A DNA stretch of 32,047 nt from Promethearchaeota archaeon. Lineage in GTDB: Archaea; Asgardarchaeota; Lokiarchaeia; Sigyniarchaeales; SOKP01. The notes beneath the pieces are model-generated. The model worked only from the letters and a program-made list of their open reading frames with translations. It had not been told where the DNA came from and did not search any database. The stretch is taken from contig JAGXNQ010000013.1 of the NCBI GenBank assembly GCA_019894955.1, forward strand, positions 492 to 32,538. The letters run 5' to 3'. Shown here in pieces: positions 16,313 through 23,390 of the stretch. The position numbers were made by a program, and so were the translations under genes. Numbering within the stretch: position 1 is the stretch's first letter; each line of letters starts with the position of its first letter.

Positions 16313-18229
16313 ATGTCAGAAGATTCCCAAGAAAAGGATTCAATTGCATTTGAAGTTCTTAAAGAAGATGTACCAAAAGAGGAGATAAACCAGCAATTTG
16401 GTTTGTATGCACTTATCTTCCTTATAAATTATTATTTATCTTGGTTATTAGCTGGTTTCATTTTTCTTTCATATTTCCTAATTGAATTCATGCCAAATGT
16501 TCTCCAAGTCACATCTTTTATCACTCTTTTCACAGATCCAAAATCATTAGTATCATTGCTATTAATGCCATTAATAGTAATAGCATGTTACGTGATTAGA
16601 ATGATATTTGTTGGCATTACAACTCGAATTTTTTGGAGAATTTCAGAAAGAATTTCCCCTAGTAAAGATGGAGTTATTCCAAGGAACATTAAATCTAAAG
16701 CTGCAGATTATTACCATCTTCGATCTTTTATGCTAAAATATGGTAAAAACCTTTTTACAAAAGGGATGTTTCCATGGCTATCGAACTGGTTCTTTAATTT
16801 CGTTGGTTCTTCAAAAATTGGTAAGGGGACAACTTTGGAAGAGTCAGTTGCTTCAGATAAACACGTGACAGTAGGAAAAAATACTTATATGGGCGTTAAT
16901 GCAACTCTAGCAAGCCATCTCGTTCAAGCCATCTTTGGGAACATCCAATATTTTAGAATGCATGTTGGAGATAATGTAACAATGGCAGCGATGAATCAAA
17001 TTGGACCAGGGAGTGAAATCATGGATGGTTCATATCTCTTACCACTCGCATCAACGAATAGACATAGTGTTTTAAAGGGAGGACATAATTATTATTTTGG
17101 CATTCCTCTCAGGAAAATATTCAAGAATAAAACAATGAATTATTTAGGAGTTACAGAGGAAGATTTAGAAAAAAATGAGAACATGCAGGTGTATTTAGAT
17201 AAAATTAAATCAAATATACCTAAAAAAGAGAGAAAATCAAAAAAAGAAAAAAAGACAATAATCGAAACTTCGACAATTAGCACCTCAGAGGAGATAAAAG
17301 AACTTAAAAAGAATAAAGTTGATATAAATGATTTAACCAAAGAGGATCTCGCCATAGATTTTACTACTTCGAGTGCAATTAGTAGGATTAATATTAAATT
17401 TCTTATAGTGTATATCCCAATTTTGTGGCTTGGAGGTCTAATTATCTCAATTTTCTGGTATGAATATACAAAAGGAGTGTGGGACTTTTCAAATCAAGCT
17501 AATTTGATTAATTCAATCATTAATAATATCAGTACGATTCTCTTTCTACCTATTGCAATCTTTATAATGATATATCTATTCATTTTAGGTGTATTATTTT
17601 TTAGTAAATTACTCTTAATATTCATCAACATGATTCATTTACCAAAAGAAGGCATTTTTTTGGCTGAAGTAGGGAATGTTGATTATGATTTTTGGATGTT
17701 TCGTACTGAATTAAAGAAAATTGCCTTATGGCTTTTAAGAAATGGACCAGTGCCATGGGCAGATGTTATAGCCTTGAAGTGGTTTGGAGTAAACATGGAT
17801 AGCTCAAGTCATTTATATGATGCATGGTGTGACGTAGATTTTGTCTCTATTGGGAGGAAAGTGCTTATCGGCCAAGGGGCCACAATAATGTCATCCATGG
17901 TAATTGGAAAATATTTGATTATTAAGCGTGTAGTATTTGATGATTATGTAATGGTTGGCGGTCATACCACTATTGCACCAGGTACAATTATGGGACATGA
18001 TTCTGTTATAGGTGCAATCAGTTCCACTACTTATAATCGTGTTCTTGACTCGAATTACATATATTTTGGAATTCCAGCTATTCCGTTAAAAGAAAATAAA
18101 TATGCTGAAGAAAGAAGAGATATCGTTATAAAAAGACATGTAGATGAATCTAAAAAAATGGAAGAAACCCATGAAGTTAATATTGATGAAGACAAAAAGA
18201 AGTATATTAAAACTGGAGATGATGAGTGA
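16313..18229 (+). CDS. fused A+B membrane beta-helix protein (Pls-domain-like)
   Basis: 638 residues in two halves. Residues 1-310 parallel protein A throughout, e.g. ISPSKDGVIPRNIKSKAADY and PWLSNWFFNFVGSSKIGKGT. Residues about 345-638 parallel protein B, including IDFTTSSAIS, PKEGIF, GPVPWADVIA, VLIGQGATIMSSMVIG and IYFGIPAIPLKENKYAEE. A lysine-rich linker (about 305-345) joins them. It has four membrane regions and two LbH domains. The fusion shows that A and B act next to each other. The frame is clean, so this is a real fusion and not a sequencing artefact as far as can be seen. The ATG start has no evident SD. The C paralogue follows with a 4-base overlap. Confidence 0.8.
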   Translation: MSEDSQEKDSIAFEVLKEDVPKEEINQQFGLYALIFLINYYLSWLLAGFIFLSYFLIEFMPNVLQVTSFITLFTDPKSLVSLLLMPLIVIACYVIRMIFVGITTRIFWRISERISPSKDGVIPRNIKSKAADYYHLRSFMLKYGKNLFTKGMFPWLSNWFFNFVGSSKIGKGTTLEESVASDKHVTVGKNTYMGVNATLASHLVQAIFGNIQYFRMHVGDNVTMAAMNQIGPGSEIMDGSYLLPLASTNRHSVLKGGHNYYFGIPLRKIFKNKTMNYLGVTEEDLEKNENMQVYLDKIKSNIPKKERKSKKEKKTIIETSTISTSEEIKELKKNKVDINDLTKEDLAIDFTTSSAISRINIKFLIVYIPILWLGGLIISIFWYEYTKGVWDFSNQANLINSIINNISTILFLPIAIFIMIYLFILGVLFFSKLLLIFINMIHLPKEGIFLAEVGNVDYDFWMFRTELKKIALWLLRNGPVPWADVIALKWFGVNMDSSSHLYDAWCDVDFVSIGRKVLIGQGATIMSSMVIGKYLIIKRVVFDDYVMVGGHTTIAPGTIMGHDSVIGAISSTTYNRVLDSNYIYFGIPAIPLKENKYAEERRDIVIKRHVDESKKMEETHEVNIDEDKKKYIKTGDDE

Positions 18230-19188
18230 AAATCGTGTCAATTCCAAATTCCATGAGGGTTGGTCCCTTTCTACCCACAGTTTTAGTAAAGAAGAGATAT
18301 TTAATTTTTTACATCCTGATAATTTGGCTAAGTGCAATTCCACTTTTTATTGAATTTTGGGTTTATTATCGTTTTGTTTGGAGTCCTGTACGACCTATTT
18401 TCTTCTTTATATATCTAGCCTTATTATTATTACCAATGTATTTGACTTTAGCATTTTTTGGAATGTTTTGGGCTAAATTTTTCTTAGTCATTGTTAATTG
18501 GATTCATATACCACGTGAAGGTGTCTTTTTGCGTCATCCCTCAGATAAAGACTATAGATATTGGTCATTACGGAATACGATAAAAAGATGGCCTTTTTGG
18601 GTTTGTCATCGGTTTCCATTTCCATTTTTAGATAATGTATGCTTTAAGGTTTTTAATGTTAAGACAAAATTTTCTAATTCATTGTTTGAAGGATGGGTGG
18701 ATACAGAATTTATATCCTTTGGAAATAATGTAGTTTGTGGTCAAGGTGCAATTATTCAATCAAGTGTTATAATAGGAAATCTCTTGATAATTAGGAAAAC
18801 CATTATAGAAGATGATGTTCGCATTGGATCTCATGCAATAGTCATGCCTGGAACGCACATTGGAAATAGAAGTGTGTTAGCAGCAAATTCGGTGACAACA
18901 GTAGGACAAGTTTTAAAAGACGATTGGATTTATGTTGGCATTCCATGCAAAGAATTTAAACAAAATTGGTTTTTTGAAGATGGTTTAGAAGATAAACTAG
19001 GTGTAGTAGAAGATGTTGATGCATTATTGGGAAAATATAATGAAATCATTACTAAAGTTAGATGGGATGAAAATCTCACCTTAAAAGAACGTAAAGCGAT
19101 AAAAAAGCAACAAAAAGAAGAAGAAGAACGTCGATGGGAGCGTAGTAAGGAAATGGATGAGAAAAAACGAGAAGACCTTTTAGGATAA
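18226..19188 (+). CDS. membrane-anchored left-handed beta-helix protein C' (paralogue of 14862-15773)
   Basis: 320 residues. GTG 18226 overlaps the previous stop (GTGA) and has GGAG 7 bases upstream. A second GTG at 18235 would give MSIPNSMRVGPF, which lines up exactly with protein C, so either start is possible. Two membrane segments (about 25-48 and 58-92), the shared connector (IPREGVFLRHPSDKDYRYW), LbH repeats (FGNNVVCGQGAIIQSSVIIG, IGSHAIVMPGTHIGNRSVL) and a C-terminal coiled, Lys/Glu/Arg-rich tail follow. It completes the second cassette. The tail is longer and more charged than in C. Confidence 0.78.
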   Translation: MKIVSIPNSMRVGPFLPTVLVKKRYLIFYILIIWLSAIPLFIEFWVYYRFVWSPVRPIFFFIYLALLLLPMYLTLAFFGMFWAKFFLVIVNWIHIPREGVFLRHPSDKDYRYWSLRNTIKRWPFWVCHRFPFPFLDNVCFKVFNVKTKFSNSLFEGWVDTEFISFGNNVVCGQGAIIQSSVIIGNLLIIRKTIIEDDVRIGSHAIVMPGTHIGNRSVLAANSVTTVGQVLKDDWIYVGIPCKEFKQNWFFEDGLEDKLGVVEDVDALLGKYNEIITKVRWDENLTLKERKAIKKQQKEEEERRWERSKEMDEKKREDLLG

Positions 19189-19231
19189 TTTCTGGCTGAG
19201 AAAATTTTAAAAAAAAAGAATATCTTAAAAA

Positions 19232-19624
19232 TTATTTTATTTTGTGGGAAAGCTTATGGACGATCCACCAAATGTCATTGATTTTCATCAAATTAAAATA
19301 GTCGATATACCCGACTTCCTCACATTCGATTCTTAGTTTTACTGCTGCATTTTTTCCGGTTACATCAACATTATAAAATTCAGTATTCCAAGTGAGATCC
19401 TTATTCACATTCTCTAGTTTATACCGCGAAATATACTCTTCCTTATCAACTATTTTCAATTGGTCATTTTCATCAAATAAAAAAAACTTCCATTCATCAT
19501 GCAAAATATTTTTATAAAGCTCCGGATCACTCTTAGCATGACCTTCATGATAAAAATCCATGATAGCTTTCTTAATGGATATTATCTCAGTTTCTCGGTT
19601 ATTTTCAGATTGGTTAATTACCAT
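19232..19624 (-). CDS. NTF2-like (SnoaL/lumazine-binding-like) small protein
   Basis: 130 residues with the NTF2-like cone-fold pattern: an N-terminal helix (ISIKKAIMDFYHEGHAKSDPELYKNILHDEW), then strands (WNTEFYNVDVTGKNAAVKLRIE, YIDYFNLMKINDIWWIVHKLSH). The ending in W-x-I-V-x-K is usual for the putative lumazine-binding/SnoaL branch. Members range from isomerases to binding proteins, so no reaction is assigned. The ATG at 19624 is the natural start. It is convergent with the second beta-helix cassette. Confidence 0.65.
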   Translation of the reverse strand: MVINQSENNRETEIISIKKAIMDFYHEGHAKSDPELYKNILHDEWKFFLFDENDQLKIVDKEEYISRYKLENVNKDLTWNTEFYNVDVTGKNAAVKLRIECEEVGYIDYFNLMKINDIWWIVHKLSHKIK

Positions 19625-19754
19625 AAGATCTCAATCATTTTTTATTATATTAAATTTATTCATTTTTTATCACAAAATACATTGTTCCTTTAACAATGGT
19701 CTATCAAAAGAAGAATTTTAGATGAAGAAGAGTCAAAAAGAAAAAAAAAGGAGT

Positions 19755-19985
19755 TTATCGTTTGATGAGATGATATGCGTACACTTGGCCAGATCCATGA
19801 ACGTTTACGAGTTCCATTCCATTTTTTGTCATGTGTTGTTCAATATATGACAGAGCACTTGTGTAAAAATCTTTTTTATCATACTTTTTTTTTGAGGCAC
19901 CTGAAGAAGTCGCGTGATTTAAAGAATGACCTAGTAAGTCCAATATAATGATTTCTACTTTCATTTTTAATATTCCATCCTTCAT
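19755..19985 (-). CDS. small hypothetical protein (76 aa)
   Basis: Soluble and basic, with a beta-strand opening (MKVEIIILDLLGHSLNHA), a central helix (YTSALSYIEQHMTK) and the end GMELVNVHGSGQVYAYHLIKR. The end weakly recalls DUF4177-type small proteins (WELV ... YYFKR). Start at 19985 or, with AAGGATGGA nearby, at ATG 19964. No other frame in this interval is better. Function unknown. Confidence 0.55.
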   Translation of the reverse strand: MKDGILKMKVEIIILDLLGHSLNHATSSGASKKKYDKKDFYTSALSYIEQHMTKNGMELVNVHGSGQVYAYHLIKR

Positions 19986-20118
19986 ATTGAATTATTTTTT
20001 TATGGTATTTTCATCTATATGCTAATTACTTATATAAATTTATCATTCGAACAAATAACCGAATAACAAAGTTAATTCTGAAGCGAATCATAGGAAAAGT
20101 TAATGAAATTGAGAAATT

Positions 20119-20826
20119 TTACTTTATAACAAAATACATTCTTCGGTTTTTAGCTCCTTTATTGACTGTTTTGGTTAGCTCAATTGTTCCAATTTCATTT
20201 AAATGGCGTACATGAGTTCCCCCATCAACTTGCTCATCAATATCTCCAATTCTTATAATGCGAAATTCTTGAAGACCTTTAGGTAAACCTACGGCTAAAC
20301 GAGCAAGCTCTGGTTTCTTCATAACTTCCTCACGAGTCATGTAATCAACAGTTACCGGTAAATCTTGTTGAATGATTTCGTTAGCTTTATCTACAAAAGC
20401 TTGAAGTTTCTCGGGAGAATAATCTTCCATGGAAAAATCCATTCGACTTTTATCCAATTCGATTTGATTGCCAGTAATTTTAGCGTTCGCTTTTCTATAC
20501 AAGAGGTTACTGATCAGATGGCAAGCTGTATGTGATCTCATAAACATATACCTTCGATCCCAATTAATCTCACAAGACACTTTATCTCCTTCAGTTAAGC
20601 CTGGTTTATCAATCTCATGACTAATTTCACCAGAAAATTTACCCACATACACAACTTTGAATTTTCCTCCATTTTTAGTCATATACCCTTCGTCGCAAGG
20701 CTGACCACCTGATTTTGGATAAAAAGCTGTTTTATCAAGAACTATAAATTTCCCATCATTAACTTTGAGGACTTTTGCTTCCCATTTTTTCAAGTAAGAA
20801 TCATTCATGTATAAAGCATCTGTCAT
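20119..20826 (-). CDS. alaX: alanyl-tRNA editing protein AlaX (medium form)
   Basis: 235 residues. An AlaRS-type N-terminal beta-barrel domain has FYPKSGGQPCDEG, and the editing/SAD domain has the zinc-site HTACH (HxxxH) and DGGTHVRHLNEIG. It hydrolyses mischarged Ser- (or Gly-) tRNA-Ala in trans. The length and presence of the FYPxSGGQ domain match AlaX-M. The position that is Cys in AlaRS-type CGGTH motifs is Asp here; I am not certain how common this is in AlaX-M. The ATG at 20826 gives MTDALYMNDSYLKKWEAKVL, the usual family start. It is a single gene with a 200-base AT-rich gap upstream that shows no gene. Confidence 0.9.
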   Translation of the reverse strand: MTDALYMNDSYLKKWEAKVLKVNDGKFIVLDKTAFYPKSGGQPCDEGYMTKNGGKFKVVYVGKFSGEISHEIDKPGLTEGDKVSCEINWDRRYMFMRSHTACHLISNLLYRKANAKITGNQIELDKSRMDFSMEDYSPEKLQAFVDKANEIIQQDLPVTVDYMTREEVMKKPELARLAVGLPKGLQEFRIIRIGDIDEQVDGGTHVRHLNEIGTIELTKTVNKGAKNRRMYFVIK

Positions 20827-21000
20827 GGTTAGGATAAAGTACTATTTTTTTAAATGATTATGTTAAATTTTTATATTCAATTATGATTATATTTTCAATT
20901 TATGTCTTAAAATTTTATTTGGACATAATTGTAATCTTGTTCCATCATTTCATTAGAATAGAGTTCAATTAATTGATATAAAATAAGGATTAATATGAAA

Positions 21001-21019
21001 GATCTCAAACTAAGAGATC
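21001..21019 (-). terminator. hairpin after small zinc-ribbon gene
   Basis: GATCTC (21001-21006) and GAGATC (21014-21019) form a perfect 6-base-pair stem with a 7-base loop. On the minus strand it begins 8 bases after the stop at 21027 and is followed by T-containing AT-rich sequence. It may be a terminator or 3' stabilising hairpin. Confidence 0.35.
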
Positions 21020-21026
21020 CTAATTT

Positions 21027-21185
21027 TTATTTTTCAGAATCATATAAATCTCCAGGTTTTGAACCATCAAATAGTTCTAATTTGTAAAAACGTACAATTT
21101 TTTCACATTGAGGGCAAAAATATATTCCTGGTTCACCATTTTCATGTGATAAGCCACAAATTTTACAAATTATGTAATATTTCAT
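21027..21185 (-). CDS. tiny zinc-ribbon protein, 52 aa (copy 1 of 3)
   Basis: ATG at 21185. MKYYIICKICGLSHENGEPG opens the protein; Cys7, Cys10, Cys24 and Cys27 form C-x2-C-x13-C-x2-C. After the ribbon comes KIVRFYKLELFDGSKPGD, closely matched in copy 2 (KYFKIEAFCGAKPNE). The four Cys almost certainly bind one zinc. It may be an adaptor or nucleic-acid binder; the role is unknown. Sequence conservation with two neighbours on the same strand shows this is a real gene despite its size. Confidence 0.72.
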   Translation of the reverse strand: MKYYIICKICGLSHENGEPGIYFCPQCEKIVRFYKLELFDGSKPGDLYDSEK

Positions 21186-21215
21186 CTCAAATCATTTTTT
21201 TAATTTTTTATAAAC

Positions 21216-21590
21216 TTATTCCTTAATTTTCCATGTCTTAAGTTTATCAACTGGGTTTGGCAAACGTCCTTCTAGCCATTCAGCTGCATTATCAGGAGTA
21301 AAATCCTTAGAATCACACTCTATCACCCAAGATAAGAAATCTCGAGGTCCACCATTCATATATGGAGGAGGTGAAACAGGTTTAAAAATTGTAGGTAACC
21401 TCTCTTCTTCGGAAACGTAATTCAATACGTGTCCAAGCTCCTGAACGACATTCCATGCTAAAGAGTGATCTATATCAATACTTAATTTAACCCACCAAAA
21501 ATCTCCATCAACGCCATTTCCTATAGTCCTATTAATCGAGGGGACTTTCCTAAGATATCGGAGCAATTTGTCAAAAAACTGATCTTCCAT
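21216..21590 (-). CDS. conserved hypothetical protein (124 aa)
   Basis: Soluble, with a conserved-looking core: FWWVKLSIDIDHSLAWNVVQ, LPTIFKPVSPPPYMNGG, PRDFLSWVIECDSKDFTPDN and AEWLEGRLPNPV. I recall similar SPPPYxNGGPxxFLSWVIE proteins in bacteria, always of unknown function, so horizontal acquisition is possible; this memory is not a database result. The start ATG is at 21590. It lies between zinc-ribbon copies 1 and 2 on the same strand, with 30- and 67-base gaps, and may be in one transcript with them. Confidence 0.7.
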   Translation of the reverse strand: MEDQFFDKLLRYLRKVPSINRTIGNGVDGDFWWVKLSIDIDHSLAWNVVQELGHVLNYVSEEERLPTIFKPVSPPPYMNGGPRDFLSWVIECDSKDFTPDNAAEWLEGRLPNPVDKLKTWKIKE

Positions 21591-21657
21591 AATAAATTGA
21601 AGAGGGGCTAATATTTAAAATGACTTGGAGGAATAAGAAAATATTCAACGTACATTA

Positions 21658-21816
21658 TTATTCATCATTATGTTCGTTGAGTTCGTTAGGTTTGGCACCA
21701 CAAAATGCCTCGATTTTAAAGTATTTCATATCTTTTGCACAAGTCTCGCAATAATAGGTACCTGGTTCTTTATTTTCAATAACTATATTACATTCCTTAC
21801 ATGCAATTGCTTTCAT
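21658..21816 (-). CDS. tiny zinc-ribbon protein, 52 aa (copy 2 of 3)
   Basis: ATG at 21816. Begins MKAIACKECNIVIENKEPG; Cys6, Cys9, Cys23 and Cys26 have the same C-x2-C-x13-C-x2-C spacing as copy 1, and the same EPGxYxC turn before the second pair. The C-terminal part (DMKYFKIEAFCGAKPNELNE) parallels copy 1. An antisense frame of 66 residues at 21670-21870 is only its shadow. Probably binds one zinc; role unknown. Confidence 0.72.
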   Translation of the reverse strand: MKAIACKECNIVIENKEPGTYYCETCAKDMKYFKIEAFCGAKPNELNEHNDE

Positions 21817-21944
21817 AACAAAATTTATCAGAATAGAACTTTAAAAGGTTCTCTTTATATTTTAAAATAACTTCTTTTTTGAGTAAATTAGAAATAGGTT
21901 CAAGATAATAAATTCCAATGAAATAAATAAGAGCTGCTTAAATA

Positions 21945-21967
21945 GACAAAACCCCGGCAAGGTTGTC
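21945..21967 (-). other. bulged hairpin between zinc-ribbon copies 2 and 3
   Basis: GACAA (21945-21949) and CC (21952-21953) pair with GG-TTGTC (21961-21967), leaving a 2-base bulge and a 7-base loop. It lies in the 226-base gap downstream of copy 3 (minus strand), where no gene is seen. It could be a terminator for copy 3 or a chance fold. Confidence 0.25.
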
Positions 21968-22042
21968 AACATTGCATCTATAATTTTTATGCAAGTATCA
22001 TTCAATTATGGCTACTTTTGGCAACTTTTTAGCTGTTGATTA

Positions 22043-22153
22043 TCATTTGAATCTTAGGGTCATAAAGTATGATATTTTTTCACACTTGGAACAAAAGTAA
22101 TATCCTTCTTTATTACCACTTACTTGATCCCGACAATTCATGCAAAAAATCAT
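22043..22153 (-). CDS. tiny zinc-ribbon protein, 36 aa (copy 3 of 3, shortened)
   Basis: ATG at 22153. Begins MIFCMNCRDQVSGNKEG; Cys4, Cys7, Cys21 and Cys24 repeat the exact C-x2-C-x13-C-x2-C spacing, followed by EKISYFMTLRFK and TGA. The C-terminal arm found in copies 1 and 2 (F-x-G-x-K-P) is missing, so this copy is truncated or degenerating. It may still fold as a zinc ribbon. Confidence 0.6.
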   Translation of the reverse strand: MIFCMNCRDQVSGNKEGYYFCSKCEKISYFMTLRFK

Positions 22154-22238
22154 TATATATCAATTATGATATCAAGAGGTTTTGAATTTTTTGTTGATAA
22201 AAAATAAAAGAAAAGCCAAGGGGGTTTTTAACGAAAAA

Positions 22239-22247
22239 TTATAAATT
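22239..22247 (+). promoter_or_regulatory. TATA-like element upstream of the LRR gene
   Basis: TTATAAATT lies 77 bases before the ATG at 22324 in the 170-base divergent gap with zinc-ribbon copy 3. By-eye prediction. Confidence 0.3.
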
Positions 22248-22323
22248 AAAAGCAATCAATTATATCTCTAAGATCTACAATTTTTACCGAATCTACTTTT
22301 ATTAAAAATAAATGGTGTTATAG

Positions 22324-23358
22324 ATGAATCAAGTGGAATATAAAGGTGATACTTATGAAGTTCAAAAAGGTTTTCTGGATTTAGGATTATTGGAAATAAC
22401 GAACATTGATGATATTCATGGATTAGATACTCTTGACATTACACATTTAGAATTAAGTTCAAATGAATTCACGGAAATTAAAGGATTAGATTCACTTACA
22501 TCATTAGAAATATTAAATTGCAGTAGTAATCAATTAACACAGATATCAGGGTTATCACAACTAAAAAATCTAAAAATTTTGCATTTAGCATCGAATCAAT
22601 TATCAAAAATTGAAGGATTAGAGAATCTTTCATCATTAGAAGAATTATACCTGCGAGGAAACCAAATACCAACTTTAACTGGACTTGATGGATTGAAATC
22701 TCTGCAAAAGTTAGATCTATCCTGGAATGCAATCTCAAAAATCCAAGGACTAGATACATTAATTGAATTAGAAGTACTATGGATTGCTGGAAATCAAATC
22801 AAAAAAATTGAAGGATTAGATAAATTGGAAAATCTGAAGATTTTAAATCTAGCTGGAAATGAAATATCTCAACTTGAAAATGTAGATCATCTTTCAAATT
22901 TGAAAGAATTATATATCAACGATAATAAGCTGAAGAAAATTAATAATTTGGAACATCTTACAGATTTAGAAACATTATGGGTAACTTCTAATAAAATTAG
23001 AGAAATTGAAGGGCTTGAAAATAGTACTAACCTACAACTTCTAAACTTGAAAGACAATAATATCGATGAAATTAAGGGATTATACCCCTTGGTAAATTTA
23101 AGTAAGTTATTTCTCTCTGGAAATAATATAGATCATATTAAAGGGCTTGAAACTCTTCAAGATTTAGAGACTTTAGATATAGGAGATAATAACATATCTC
23201 ACATTAGGGGTTTAGAATCATTAATTAATTTAAAAGATTTATGGCTTTATGGAAATAATATAGATCCGGATTTAATAAAGCAAATGGGAGGATTAGATTC
23301 TGGAGGATGTGCATTTGATGCATCTAAATTCGTACAATACTGCCTAGTTAATCTATAA
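22324..23358 (+). CDS. SDS22-like leucine-rich repeat protein
   Basis: 344 residues, no signal peptide or membrane segment, so cytosolic. After a degenerate N-terminal repeat come 12 consecutive 22-residue repeats (residues about 39-302) of the type LxxLxLxxNxIxxIxGLxxLxx. This is the SDS22-like class that forms a curved protein-binding solenoid. A C-terminal cap ends in GCAFDASKFVQYC. Such proteins are abundant in Asgard archaea and usually mediate protein-protein contacts. No enzymatic domain is seen. The dehydrogenase gene begins 32 bases downstream on the same strand, so the pair may be co-transcribed. Confidence 0.88.
   Translation: MNQVEYKGDTYEVQKGFLDLGLLEITNIDDIHGLDTLDITHLELSSNEFTEIKGLDSLTSLEILNCSSNQLTQISGLSQLKNLKILHLASNQLSKIEGLENLSSLEELYLRGNQIPTLTGLDGLKSLQKLDLSWNAISKIQGLDTLIELEVLWIAGNQIKKIEGLDKLENLKILNLAGNEISQLENVDHLSNLKELYINDNKLKKINNLEHLTDLETLWVTSNKIREIEGLENSTNLQLLNLKDNNIDEIKGLYPLVNLSKLFLSGNNIDHIKGLETLQDLETLDIGDNNISHIRGLESLINLKDLWLYGNNIDPDLIKQMGGLDSGGCAFDASKFVQYCLVNL
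22438..23229 (+). repeat. 12 tandem 66-base units encoding 22-residue LRRs
   Basis: Each unit encodes 22 residues without insertions or deletions across 12 units, e.g. LEILNCSSNQLTQISGLSQL and LKILHLASNQLSKIEGLENL. The DNA copies have diverged, so the periodicity is kept at protein level. Confidence 0.85.
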
Positions 23359-23377
23359 TATAGCATATTTGAAAGTT

Positions 23378-23384
23378 AGGTGAG
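23378..23384 (+). promoter_or_regulatory. ribosome binding site at the ATG upstream of an in-frame TAG
   Basis: AGGTGAG lies 6 bases before ATG 23391, a strong SD match. No SD precedes the TTG at 23451, the first start after the TAG. This argues that the original start of the dehydrogenase gene is 23391. Confidence 0.6.
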
Positions 23385-23390
23385 AATATT

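Noticed and set aside
18144-18353. Plus- and minus-strand frames across the junction of the fused A+B gene and gene C'
   Set aside because: Shadows of the two real, overlapping genes, which have continuous family similarity in their own frames.
21670-21870. 66-residue plus-strand frame
   Set aside because: It runs antisense to zinc-ribbon copy 2, whose Cys spacing matches two neighbours; the plus frame shows no family pattern.
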